NCBI GenBank assembly: GCA_933822405.4
Contig: CAKOGP040002125.1
Span: 83,128-147,127, forward strand
DNA: 64,000 bases
Reading direction: 5' to 3'
Source: Cylindrotheca closterium
Taxonomy: Eukaryota; Bacillariophyta; Bacillariophyceae; Bacillariales; Bacillariaceae
The position numbers and the translations under genes are program-made. Each line of letters opens with the position of its first letter. The stretch's first letter is position 1. The notes beneath the pieces were generated by a model. It was given only the letters and a program-made list of their open reading frames with translations, was not told where the DNA came from and searched no databases. This document shows, one piece after another, positions 53,978-64,000 of the stretch.

Positions 53978-54220
53978 GCCGCCTTTTCAAGCAAAGCGGC
54001 TCGTCTTGAAACTAAATCACAAATGAGTTTCATAGTCGTTAAATGAACTAGGTCTTCATTTATATATATGAAGATTGAATCTCTTTCCATGCGGTTTTTC
54101 AATCGAGGATGCAGTATCTCATTCACATCAGAAAGTTGCTTAGAGGTTGAAAATAGCCTCGCAAAAAAAGGAGAGTCTCATAAAAAGACAAAGGTCCAAA
54201 CCAACCAAACAAACAACACG

Positions 54221-55515
54221 ATGTCAATCGCATACTTTACACCAGTTACTGGCGCATCGGGAGGTGCCATAGTAGGTAAGCAAGTGGAAGGACGAGTTGG
54301 TTTCGATATGTTGCAATGCCGCTTTATTGTGTGGCTCAAACATTTGTTCAATTGATTTTGATTGCCACTATAGGAGTGGCCTGTGGTATCCTTCTTCTCT
54401 ACTGCGGAGAAGTCTTGGGTGCGAGCGGCATTGTGTCATCCATAGGTCTGAACCCACGTAAAGCCATGACCGACCCGGGTGCGGCGTGGAAGCTCTCTCT
54501 TGTTTCCGCATTTATGCTCATTGGAAACATTGTCCTAGCAAGACACATCACAGCTGATTCTAGACTCATCCAGGACCCCAGCATACCAATCGTCAGCACC
54601 ATTGGATACTTGATCGGTGGTTTCTTGGTCGGGTTTGGTACTCGGTTGAGTAATGGGTGCGCGTCCGGTCATGGGTTCTGTGGGATGGCACGGTTAAGCA
54701 AGCGATCCATTGCAGCTGTCGTCGCTTTCATGTCTGCTGGTGTAGCAACGGCCAGCCTACTGGATCCCAAAAATAGTTTTGCAAGTGCCACTTCGCTCTT
54801 GAGAACCGAGAAAGCTCCAGCGCTTTTCAACCAATGGGTTGGGCTTGCTGTTACTCTGCCAATGGTTCTGGGAACAGTATACGCACTGCACAATTTGCGA
54901 AAGTCATACCAAGGCCTTGATCATGAAGGTGATGGATTGAGTACAACTAGGGGTTCTAATGATCCGAATGAAAGTTATGGTGCCGTGAAAAGTGCGCCTC
55001 TTCTTGAAGGGGGCAAGGCTGATCAATCCGAGCAAAGAATCGTGATCTTGGACGGAGTTAGGAAATTGAAGCCTGCGGTCGTGGCAGGCATGATGTTTTC
55101 AAGTGGCCTTGCAATTACTGGAATGGTATTGCCATCGAAAATATTTGGATGTCTGAATGTGCTTCTCATTGCCAAGGGTACCTGGGATCCCACGCTCATG
55201 GCAGTCATGGTGGCAGGACTGTCCGTCAGTTGGCTTTCTTATCAGTTCGTATCTGGTGTGGGAATCATTGAAAATTCTTTTGCCATGGAACGCCCGAAAT
55301 GCTCGAGTGATTTTGCACTCCCAAAGAGCCAGAATGTCGATACCCCACTGATCGGTGGCGCTCTTTGTTTCGGTGCTGGGTGGGCATTAACTGGCATGTG
55401 TCCAGGTACAGCATTGTTCCTAGCCGCTAGTGGTTGTACTCCAGTCATCTTGTTCTTTTGGCCTTTGTTCTTTGTGGGCGCCTTTGTCGCACAAGCGATT
55501 GCTGAAAGGTCATGA
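54221..55515 (+). CDS. YeeE/YedE-family sulfur (thiosulfate) transporter, copy 1
   Basis: Exons 54221-54275 and 54374-55515, intron 98 nt (GTAAGC...TATAG, phase 1); 398 aa. The first exon encodes MSIAYFTPVTGASGGAIV, and the join gives GGVACGILLLYCGEVLGAS. About nine hydrophobic segments can be counted. Family Cys motifs are present: GTRLSNGCASGHGFCGMARLS in the first half and GAGWALTGMCPGTALFLAASG in the second. In bacterial TsuA such Cys residues relay thiosulfate across the membrane. A hydrophilic loop (~215-260, with acidic and Ser residues) separates the halves. No cleavable signal is evident; membrane of residence is unknown. Confidence 0.85.
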
Positions 55516-55963
55516 TGAATTGATGTTTACCGACGTTAATTCAATACCAACTTTAACAATGCTCAGGAAACCATTTTGTACTTTTCATCCCGACGCATCT
55601 GTGTACAGAATCGTGGAAGCTATTGGACGAATCCACCTTCCCGATCTTCTTGTTCAAGATCATTTTGCGATGTAGTAGTAGCACAATCATGACAAGGAGG
55701 TTCGAACCACACGGTGTGGCATTTTGCCATCATCCTCTTGTTGATTCTAAGGTTATTTCAACGCTCCTATCATCACGCTGCGCACTTGATTCAGCGGACG
55801 AGATATTGCCGACTATCGACCCCTTGATAGATCGATTCCTTCGTTGCCTTCTCCATGAGAGTAATGGAAGATTTGGTGTTTTGTTCTTCCAAGTAAGATT
55901 TGTCACCATGCTCGATTGATTCATTCGACTACAAATGCCTTCCATGCGACCAATTAAAAAAGC
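55516..55963. other. Spacer after YeeE copy 1
   Basis: The first ~70 bases still align with the flank after copy 2 (shared ATTCAATACCAACT). No gene recognised in the rest; open frames here have no domain. Confidence 0.4.
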
Positions 55964-56011
55964 TCAACGGTTCTTCAATCGAGGCAGAATGAATGATATC
56001 TTCTTTCCCAT
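55964..56011 (-). pseudogene. Relic of the LTV1 N-terminus
   Basis: On the minus strand an ATG at 56011 begins MGKKISFILPRL and stops after 15 codons. The true LTV1 starts MGKKKSFIDKKN in the same position relative to the neighbouring YeeE gene. Flanking sequence also aligns (GATTTTGTG, GATTTATTCGACTACAT). This shows the duplicated unit began inside the LTV1 coding sequence. Confidence 0.65.
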
Positions 56012-56018
56012 GGTTGAG

Positions 56019-56034
56019 TACCAGGTACCTGGTA
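56019..56034. repeat. Perfect 16-bp palindrome TACCAGGTACCTGGTA
   Basis: Self-complementary over all 16 bases, present in duplication copy 2 and absent from the aligned position of copy 1. Related TACCAGGTAC pieces lie at about 13138-13150 and 41494-41503. Confidence 0.7.
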
Positions 56035-56391
56035 CGGTGCTCAGAAGAGTAATAATGAAAGATTTTGTGGGGTTTACTCACCATCCGCATCCCAGACAGA
56101 CGACACTGATTGATTTATTCGACTACATAACCTTTCGTGCAGGAAAGGCGCCATGTTCTGAGCCACTTTCATGAAGGCAAAGCGGCTCCACTTTTAGAGG
56201 ACAACTGTGAGGAATGCACCAATAATTTTCAAACTCGTTAAGTGAAATATGCCCTCATTTATGGAATAAGATTCAGATGGAAATCTCCATGCTGTTTTTC
56301 AATCGAGGATGGCGTTCATTCAGTCACATAGAAAGTTATTGCTTCCAGGAGGAAAGAGAGTCTCATAAAAAAGAACAAAGCAAACGGCACA

Positions 56392-57709
56392 ATGGTAATT
56401 GCATATTTTACACCAGTTACTGGAGCATCGGGTGGTGCCATATTAGGTAAGCAAGTGCGAGGAGTTGAACTTCACATGTTGCAATGTCGTTCCATATCGC
56501 TCACATTTCCGTTTCAAATTGATTTCGATTGCCACCAAAGGAGTGGCCTGTGGTATCCTCCTTCTCTACTGTGGAGAAGTCTTGGGCGCGAGCAGCATTG
56601 TGTCATCTATAGGCCTTCACCCACGCAAAGCAATGACCGAGCCTGGTTCGACATGGAAGCTCTGCCTCGTGTCTGCATTCATGTTAATTGGAAACACTGT
56701 CTTGGCAAGATACTTCACAACTGATTATAGACTCATCCAGGACCCCAGCATACCAATCGTCAGCAACATCGGGTATTTGATTGGTGGTTTTTTGGTCGGG
56801 TTTGGTACTCGGTTGAGTAATGGATGCACGACCGGTCACGGGTTCTGTGGTATGGCACGGTTAAGCAAGCGATCCATTGTAGCTGTCGTCGCTTTCATGG
56901 TTGCTGGTGTAGCAACGGCCAGCCTTCTGGACCCAAAAAACAGTTTTGCAAGCGCCACTTCGTTCTTGAGAACCGACAAGGCACCAGAGCTTTTCAACCA
57001 ATGGGTTGGGCTTGCTGTGACTCTGCCAATGGTTCTGGGAACAGTATACGCATTGCACAATTTGCGAAAGTCATATCAAGGCCTGGTTCATGAAGACAAT
57101 GATGCAAGTTCAACTAGGGCTTCTGATGATCCCAATGAAGACAATGGTGCTGCCGTGAAGAATGCACCTGATCTCGAAGGGGGCCAGACAGATCAATCCG
57201 AGCAAAGAATCGTGATCTTGGATGGAGTCAAGAAATTGAAACCTGCGGCCGTGGCAGGTATGATATTTTCAAGTGCCCTTGCAATTGGTGGAGTGGTATT
57301 GCCATCGAAAATTTCGGGATGTCTGAACGTGCTTCTCATTGCCAAGGGTACCTGGGATCCCACGCTCATGGCACTCATGATGGGAGGACTCTCCGTGAGT
57401 TGGATCTCCTATCAGTTTGTATCTGGCATTGGAGTCATTGAAAACTCGTTTGCCATGGAACGTCCAAAATGCTCCAGTGATTTTGAACTACCAAAGAACC
57501 AGAAAATCGACATTCTACTGACCGTTGGAGCTCTTTGTTTTGGTGCTGGGTGGGCTTTAGCTGGTGTGTGTCCAGGTACAGGATTGTTCCTAGCTGCCAG
57601 TGGTTGCACTCCAGTCATCTTGTTCTTTTGGCCTTTGTTCTTTGTAGGTGCCTTTGTCGCTCAAGCGATTGATGATAGGTCTTGGTGCATCAATTCTTGC
57701 AGAAGATGA
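56392..57709 (+). CDS. YeeE/YedE-family sulfur (thiosulfate) transporter, copy 2
   Basis: Exons 56392-56446 and 56541-57709, intron 94 nt (GTAAGC...CCAAAG, phase 1, same site as copy 1); 407 aa. First exon MVIAYFTPVTGASGGAIL. Cys motifs are kept: GTRLSNGCTTGHGFCGMARLS and GAGWALAGVCPGTGLFLAASG. The most changed part is the cytosolic-type loop between halves and the C-terminus, which reads through the position of the copy 1 stop into SWCINSCRR. Both copies appear functional, since every change seen keeps the frame. The acceptor AAAG is weaker than in copy 1. Confidence 0.84.
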
Positions 57710-57880
57710 TTCAATACCAACTGCAATCATACATAACTATCAAATCATGTGTATTTTGCAACTGAAGCATAGAACAGTGGAAGATGACGAGTCTCTCAGC
57801 TCCAAAAGGACGATGATGTCTCGTCCGAATATGATGAAGTAGTTGTACCCAGATCCGTCGTCTCGCCCAACTCTGATGCA

Positions 57881-60800
57881 TCAAGCAGCTGTCATTACCA
57901 GGAAATTATAGGTCAGTTGTCCCATGCTGTTCAAAACCAGAAAAATTGCAGAAAATATGAATCTCGGGGCATATGTCGCCCACACCATGAGGTGCCGCCG
58001 CAGAATGGAAACCGATATACAATTCAAAAAGCCCTCAAGGATTTGGTAGAAGCAGTACCACTTCCATAGTGGTTTCCTAGTAAAAAATGTAGTTAGGCAA
58101 ACTGCCGATATTCCAACAATTTCCCAGCCTGTCGAATCAATGAATCGGTAGACGTCATAATGGTGAGTAACAAGCAAAGGCTTTGGGAGATCACACATTA
58201 TCAGACATTATCACGTATCTGCGCGTACTTACCAAAAGTATTCATGAACAATTGGGACCCTGCAAAGACAAAGTCAAATTCGATGGTGGCAACAAATGCT
58301 GCTGAATATTGCAGCATGTTGAAAGCGCATCCATGATTCGTAGCGAAGAATACGTGTCGAACGACCAGACGCCAAAGCAATGCTTGCACTGGTACCGAAA
58401 CCTATAATAGCAGAGCACAAAAATCGCATGAGCCTTACTACAACTGATTCCATGGCAGCTAAGTAGTTCATGAACGTACCTGATAAAACCCAGTGGCTCC
58501 AGCCAAATTAAATAGCATCCATCCTTGAAGACATGCAATCAAAACAGTGCAGGATGTAGCTGGACCTGTGACCAACATGATTGCAATCAATAGTCTGGAG
58601 ATCATGGATAAGGCCTTTGCCACCGAAGTACGAGCACAAGAGAGCGAAGTGTTTTCGGATGTCTCGTCGCTTTGTAGATCTCTACTGGAAGTAGAGAAAG
58701 CATTTAATATCGAGAGCACAATGGAAAAAATCAGCAGTCCAATCACCCCCCTTGCTGACCAATATCCATTTCTACTTGGGTCCGGGTTTCTCTTTTCGAT
58801 CCAACTGAATGCCAGGAGGACCAAGCTTAGACAGTCGATTCCAGCATGCAACGTCGAGCTACCAATGATGCTGCCACCGGTATTGACGGGATGGTGTCGA
58901 TCAATCTTTTCAAAGACTTGGGTCCGAATCGCAAACAACAACGCCAAGGATGGGAGAAAGAGCCATTGGCTGTGTGCCGCGTAAAGTCGAATGGACGGAT
59001 CTAGACCATGTCCAGATACAAAGATTTCTGATATTCTGGAAAGAATCGGCAGTAGTACTGGAACATACGGTAGGAGTCTCGAATTTCCTCCCGCGACTGT
59101 CGAGTTCAATCGGACAAATATCACTCCCCCAAGGATTGTCATCATGAACATGACAATGCGTTGTTCGGCGTCAATATAGCTGTTGCTGAAAGACAGCATT
59201 CCGCAATGAAAGACGACGAAAGTCAGAGCAAGGATGTTCTCCAAAACGCCCCGACTGTTGCAAATTTGCTGGTTCTGTTCTTTCAGAAAGGATTTGCCCA
59301 GGAACAGCAGCGGCAAGAGGGTAGCTAGAACCACAAAGGCCAATATCAGTCCACCACCAGTCATTCCCAACGTATCGAATCGCGTCCAGACCCGATGTCC
59401 AAGTTCCGATGCCTCCACCAAAAATAACTTAAAGAGTCCGCAAGCCGTGTAAAAGGCGTTGGAATCCTGGCCATCTTCATTGTGTTGTAAGGCCTCACGG
59501 TAGGTGGAGACTGCATCCTTGAGCTGTTCTTCCAGCTCTGGCAAATTCGGCAATCTGTTTGCCGTCTGCGAGTAAATGGTAAAGTATCTCCATACTTGAG
59601 CCGCATTGAGGGCCAAGGCGGCAGCGGTTTCACGAATATCGTGCGCAGCCAGCAATGATGGAACAATCCCACCCAGATTCTGATAGGGAATCGGTAATCC
59701 TAAAAGAATGGAAATCGTAGGGACCAGATCGATTTGATTCATAGACTGAAACTTGTCTTGTACATAGGTACTGCCCATAATTTCGGCAGCCTTTTCCAGT
59801 GGCATTGTTCTATTCATATCGTCTAGATGACAGCCCTTGGAAAAGTGGACAAAGAGGGCTGCATTGATTTCCTCGTCAGTACCACCACCATGATTTCCAT
59901 CGTTCGTCATTCCATGATCTCCGAAGACCAGCGCCAAGTGACAGCTCTTGGATCCTATTTCTTCTTCTTGGTCTTCTTCATCAAGCAAATCCAAAGTAGT
60001 ACTGATAGCTTCATCCATTTGTCGGTATTTTGCATCCATGTGTTCATTGAAGGGTCCGTAGGTATGCCCTACGTGATCCACTCCCAAAAAGTGCGAGACT
60101 ACCAATTCCAAGTCTTCTAGTGAATGCGAGTTCTTGCGACGGACGTGCTTCATCAAGTTGGGAAGCTCTTTGAGGCAACCATTGTCCACTGTATCCAAGT
60201 CGCGAGTATTGAAGGAAGGATATGGATGACTCTCATCAAAGAGAACTGGAAATAAGTCTATCCAAGTATCGTCACCGACAAAGCCTAGTTTGGATGGATA
60301 TTGCAATCCACGATGTTTGTAATCAGTATTCTTGAGTTGTTGGACCCACGAATCTTCGTCCATGGTCGATCCACCCATATTTCCAGAAATGTCAGCAAAG
60401 GTCGGCAAACTTCCCGTAGTCAGACCTTTCAGACGTTGCATGGTAACTGTGGGTGGCTGCAAGAAACAAAATTGGCATGTCGAGTGAGCCAAGAGATGTG
60501 TCTCAATGACAGCGCGACAAATGAATGAATCCATGGTGGTGCAAACACTTTTTCATGATGAACTTACATCTGCGACAAACTGCAACAGTTGTGATGAAGG
60601 AGTCTGGTGCTTGTCAATGCGGGCACCAACAGACTTGGGCAAACTGTATTGAGAAAAGTCGAATCTCATGGCATCTACGACGAGAATCACCACCGAATCT
60701 ACTTTGCGAGGCAACCAACATCCATCTCGAAGACTTCCACTTGCAGCAGCATCCTTATTGTCATAATCCTCTCCCAATATTAGTGATACTTCGGAAGGTT

Positions 60801-60948
60801 CCAGCTTGAGAACCTCAGTCAACAAAGAGTGGGCTTCGTCACAACTGGCGGAATGTGGTAGACTTCGTTTGGCAAGAAAAAACGAGGCAGAGAACCAATA
60901 CAACCCAATGATTGTCAGGATGGGTATCAGCCAGTCCAGAATGCGCAT
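57881..60948 (-). CDS. PIGO: GPI ethanolamine-phosphate transferase 3 (PIG-O)
   Basis: Minus-strand exons 60568-60948, 58480-60456, 58233-58401 and 57881-58128; introns 111, 78 and 104 nt (all GTA[A/C]GT donors), phases consistent; 924 aa. An N-terminal signal anchor (LDWLIPILTIIGLYWFSASFF) precedes the alkaline-phosphatase-like lumenal domain. That domain has VVILVVDAMRFDF, the nucleophile region PPTVTMQRLKGLTTGSLPTF formed across the first splice, LVVSHFLGVDHVGHTYGP, and VFGDHGMTNDGNHGG. About ten membrane segments follow. VFFATNHGCAF and SILRRHLMVWATYAPRFIF near the end are PIG-O signatures. It adds the bridging ethanolamine phosphate to the third mannose of GPI in the ER. The last two exons rest on short frames but match the family well. 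Confidence 0.9.
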
Positions 60949-61231
60949 CTTGTTGTATTGATTGTGACGCCTTCAGTCTTTGTGATCTCGAATCATGTAG
61001 CTATAACGCCCAATGATCATTCACTTCAAAGACAAATGATGTATGATGTATGATCACTGTGGAGATGCACCACGAATGATTTTTTGAATGAATGTGATAC
61101 GATTCGTCCGACCATTCGACTCAAAGAAGTCAAACCGCGCAAAATGAATCGCGCGCCAAAACTCGAGGTCCAACCACCAAACCGAAACAAAAACCAAAAT
61201 TTGTTCTTTCACAACCGTAAAGACTGCAAAC
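60949..61231. promoter_or_regulatory. Divergent promoter region PIGO / DRS1
   Basis: 283-bp spacer between two ATGs in opposite directions. It contains a short ATGATGTATGATGTATGATC repeat (about 61035-61054). No box assigned. Confidence 0.4.
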
Positions 61232-63921
61232 ATGGCAACTCTTATGCCTTCATTGTCTTCGGACGAAGAGAAGGATCCACATGAGGAAGAAAGCAGTGAT
61301 GAGGAGGATAATGACGAAATCAACAACGATTTTGAGTTTGGAGGAGTACTGGTATGTGACAACAGACAAGAGAAAGTGATGAGATGGACTTTCTGTATCT
61401 TCAATGGATCCTCTGACAAGTCATCTTTCTATTATTTTCCATTTACATCTTTCAGGGCGAAGATGGCGGAATCCCTTCTAGCCATGTGGAAGCCCAACAA
61501 GGATGGTCGTACCAGACAGCTTTGGACAATCTCAACAAGGATAGGAAGGGATCCACTTCCCTACCTCGAATGGATGTTGCCTCATTGATTGCAGCCAAGC
61601 GAAAAAGCCTAAAGCAACCCGAGATCAAGAAGAACAACAACAGAGTTTCAGAATCTTCTAGCGACGAGGGAAATGATAGTGACTCGTCAGATGAAAAGGA
61701 ATCCAACAAAAAGATCGAGGATGAGAATGATGAGGATGATTCAAAGTCGAAAAGTGGCGATGAAAGTGGATCAGACGACGACGAGAGTGACTCGGATGAT
61801 GAGGATGACGAAGTAGATGATGCCGACAAGGAAATGGAGGAGGATATTTTAAAGACGCGAATGGGCGAAGAGAAACCTGTCAAAAAGGAATCCGAGGAAG
61901 AGGAAGAAGAAGAGGACAGTGATGCAAGTGAGGACGAGAGCTCGGAGGAGGACGAGGATGCCGTAGAAGCTGAAAAGGCTGCCAAATTTTTCGAGACACA
62001 GTCACCATCAACTTCCGAGGAAGCAGAAGTCTTTGCCCAACTCACACTTTCGAGACCCTTGCTTCGTGGTATTGCGTCTATGGGATATGTCACTCCAACC
62101 AAGATTCAATCATCTGTCATTCCAGTGGCTCTGGCGGGTCGGGATATTTGTGCTAGTGCAGTGACGGGGTCAGGAAAAACTGCTGCCTTTTTGCTGCCCA
62201 TTCTAGAAAAGCTACTGTATCGATCGCCTGGACGAATCCAGGCTTTGGTGCTCGCGCCCACTCGTGAATTGGCCGCCCAGTGCATTGGTATGATGTCGAC
62301 TCTGTCGCAGTTTACAAAGATTCAAGCCGCGTTAGTCGTCGGTGGTGCCAAGAATGTCGCCTCACAAACGGCAGAACTTAGAGCAAGACCGCAATTGGTG
62401 GTTGCCACACCTGGTCGTTTGTTGGATCACATTACCAACTCGGCGGGAGTTTCCTTGGAGGATGTCGAATTCTTGGTGCTGGATGAGGCTGATCGCCTTT
62501 TGGATCTGGGTTTCCATGATGAGGTAACAGAAATTATCAAAGCATGTCCAGGGGAACGACAGACCATGCTTTTTAGTGCCACACTCAACACCAAGGTGGA
62601 CGACTTGATCAAACTCAGTCTCAAACGACCCGTTCGAGTGAAAATCAGCAACAAGGATGCCAAAAACAATAAGGATTTGGAAGTAGCACCCCGCCTGGAA
62701 CAGGAATTTGTTCGTGTTCGATCAGGAAATGAGGGTCTGAATCGAGAAGCCATGCTATTGGCGCTCTTGACCCGAACGTTCTCTTCCCAAACCATTGTCT
62801 TTTTTGACACCAAAGCCAAGGCACACCGCATGATGATCTTATGCGGTCTCTGTGGTATCAAGTGTGCCGAATTACATGGTAACTTGAGTCAAACGCAACG
62901 ATTGGAGGCCCTTGAACAGTTCCGCAAAGGCGAGGCGGAGGTCCTGTTAGCAACCGATCTGGCAGCTCGTGGTTTGGATATCAACCGCGTCAAGAGCGTG
63001 GTCAACTTTGAAATGCCCAATCAAGTGGAAACTTACATTCATCGCATTGGTAGAACCGCTCGTGCTGGAAGAGGTGGAAAGGCGTGTACCCTAATTGGGG
63101 AAGGTAGACGCCATCTGATGAAAGAAATCATGAAGGATGCTTCTGACAAGAAGAAGAAGGATGATTCGGAAAAGAACCAGGATCCAAGTCAAAAAAGAAG
63201 TGCTACGATTCGGTCACGATCCATCCCCGCGGCAGTGATTGCTCACTTTGCAGCAAAGATCGCCTCGCTCGAAGACCACGTGGAAGAAGTTTTGCAGGCC
63301 GAAGCAGTGGCTCGAATGGATCGAGTTGCAGAAATGGAGGCAGCTCGAGCGCAAAATATCATTGAGCATGCTGACGACATTAAGGCCCGTCCTCAAAGGC
63401 AATGGTTCGCCTCGGAGAAAGATAAGAAGATGACCAAGGAAGCCGCAGCAGAAAAGGCAAGACTGATAAAAGAGAAGGTTGGAACCGGAACTCACAGAAT
63501 GTCTCGTAAGAAGCGAAGAGCACGAGAGGCGATGGAGCACTTGAACAGTATGAATGACGACGAGGGCGAGGGCAATCACGCCGAGATTGAAAATCAAAAG
63601 TCGGTTGCGAGGGAAGCAAAACGCAAGTTGGAGGATAAACAAAGGGACAAGAGCAACATGAGTGTCTATGATTTTGATAAGGAAACTAAAAAGAAGAAGC
63701 GAAAGGGTGCCAAGGCGATGGATGCGGCTGGCGACAGTAGTCTCTTTAGTGACGAAGTGGTCGCCTATGCTCCCAAGAAGAAGAAGACTGGGGAAGAAGA
63801 GGAGCGTGTCAAGAGCAACTACAGCTTCCGTGGATACGATCCAACCAAGGATGGAAAGAAAAAGCCAAAGCGAAAGGGACACCACAAGTTCAAGTCGAAG
63901 AGCAAGCACAAGAGACGTTAA
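61232..63921 (+). CDS. DRS1: DEAD-box RNA helicase, Drs1/DDX27 type
   Basis: Exons 61232-61351 and 61456-63921, intron 104 nt (GTATGT...TTTCAG, phase 0); 861 aa. The N-terminal ~190 residues are strongly acidic with SSDEE runs. The helicase core is complete: Q motif PTKIQSSVIPVAL, motif I AVTGSGKTAAFLLP (~275), Ia PTRELAAQ, TPGRLLDH, DEAD box VLDEADRLLDLGF (~380), SAT (FSATL), FFDTKAKAHRM, LAARGLDI and HRIGRTARAGRGG. The C-terminus has the Lys-rich tail of Drs1/DDX27 with RMSRKKRRAREAM and a final basic KRKGHHKFKSKSKHKRR-like end, a nucleolar signal. It acts in 60S subunit assembly and 27S pre-rRNA processing. Divergent from PIG-O across 283 bp. Confidence 0.92.
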
Positions 63922-64000
63922 AATTTAAAGAGTAACAGCGTTATAGTCTTGTTTCATCAAATCAAATCAAATCATATTCGCCATAGCTACTACCAACTGC

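Larger units (their letters stand above)
53733..55560 (+). repeat. Tandem segmental duplication, copy 1
   Basis: Contains the first codons of LTV1 (opposite strand), the divergent promoter, and the first YeeE-like gene. It matches copy 2 at about 55975-57740, a shift of ~2.17 kb between the two ATGs. Edges are approximate because divergence grows outside the genes. Confidence 0.7.
55975..57740 (+). repeat. Tandem segmental duplication, copy 2
   Basis: Carries the LTV1 relic, a shortened promoter, and the second YeeE-like gene. Compared with copy 1 it has an inserted TACCAGGTACCTGGTA palindrome (56019-56034) and lacks two of the three 15-bp units. Confidence 0.7.

Noticed and set aside
53899..54126. 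Minus-strand ORF with three MAAQN repeats
   Set aside because: It is the read-through of the 15-bp promoter repeat, has no domain, and overlaps the divergent promoter.
55690..55712. Possible tRNA T-arm (GGTTCGAACC)
   Set aside because: The flanking 5-bp stem does not pair and no acceptor, D or anticodon arm can be drawn.

Overview
The window is nuclear DNA from a photosynthetic stramenopile, most likely a pennate diatom. Short spliceosomal introns (64-111 nt, apart from two longer ones of 191 and 479 nt, mostly GTAAGT...CAG) interrupt many genes. One gene encodes a PsbP-like protein whose presequence combines an ER signal, an aromatic residue at the predicted signal-cleavage site and a twin-arginine lumenal signal, as expected for a secondary red plastid. 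ATG8, LTV1, PIG-O, a Drs1/DDX27 helicase and a Dus1-type enzyme are eukaryotic housekeeping genes. The species cannot be fixed from the sequence alone. Where a reading frame stops at a good donor and resumes in the same phase after a good acceptor, I joined the exons by hand; exon coordinates are in each entry.

Layout. 1-3.1 kb: the 3' end of a D-lactate-dehydrogenase-like gene, a two-exon ankyrin protein and a small acidic hypothetical protein. 4.1-20.3 kb: a head-to-tail array of six paralogous membrane-anchored leucine-rich-repeat (LRR) proteins, called LRR-A to LRR-F here. Each has a disordered cytosolic N-terminus, one membrane segment, a Pro/Thr stalk, plant-type LRRs and a Cys-rich C-terminal cap, which implies type II topology with LRRs outside the cell. 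20.6-31 kb: a small secreted protein, the lumenal PsbP-like protein, an RNI-type LRR protein divergent from a Dus1-CCCH protein, and a CID-domain nuclear protein divergent from a coiled-coil protein. 31-36 kb: a GT25-like glycosyltransferase convergent with a prolyl-4-hydroxylase/GlcNAc-transferase fusion, then ATG8. 36-42 kb: an orphan-domain protein, a secreted potato-inhibitor-I protease inhibitor, an RRM-like coiled-coil protein, a dual-specificity phosphatase, and two identical 5S rRNA genes 3.2 kb apart. 41.8-51 kb: a giant SET / spermidine-synthase-like / AdoMetDC-like fusion and an eight-exon metallo-beta-lactamase / cyclic-nucleotide-binding protein. 51-64 kb: a broken ankyrin gene, LTV1, a tandem duplication of a YeeE/YedE sulfur-transport gene that carried along a relic of the LTV1 start, PIG-O, and DRS1.

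The most interesting items are: (1) the secretory-pathway SET-aminopropyltransferase-like fusion, an architecture that would suit modification of silica-associated polyamines or silaffin lysines, although the classical catalytic Asp residues appear to be missing; (2) the single polypeptide joining the first two activities of the Skp1 oxygen-sensing glycosylation pathway; (3) the LRR receptor-like array with paralog-specific introns and a shared promoter element; (4) the MBL/cNMP-binding protein; and (5) the dispersed identical 5S genes.
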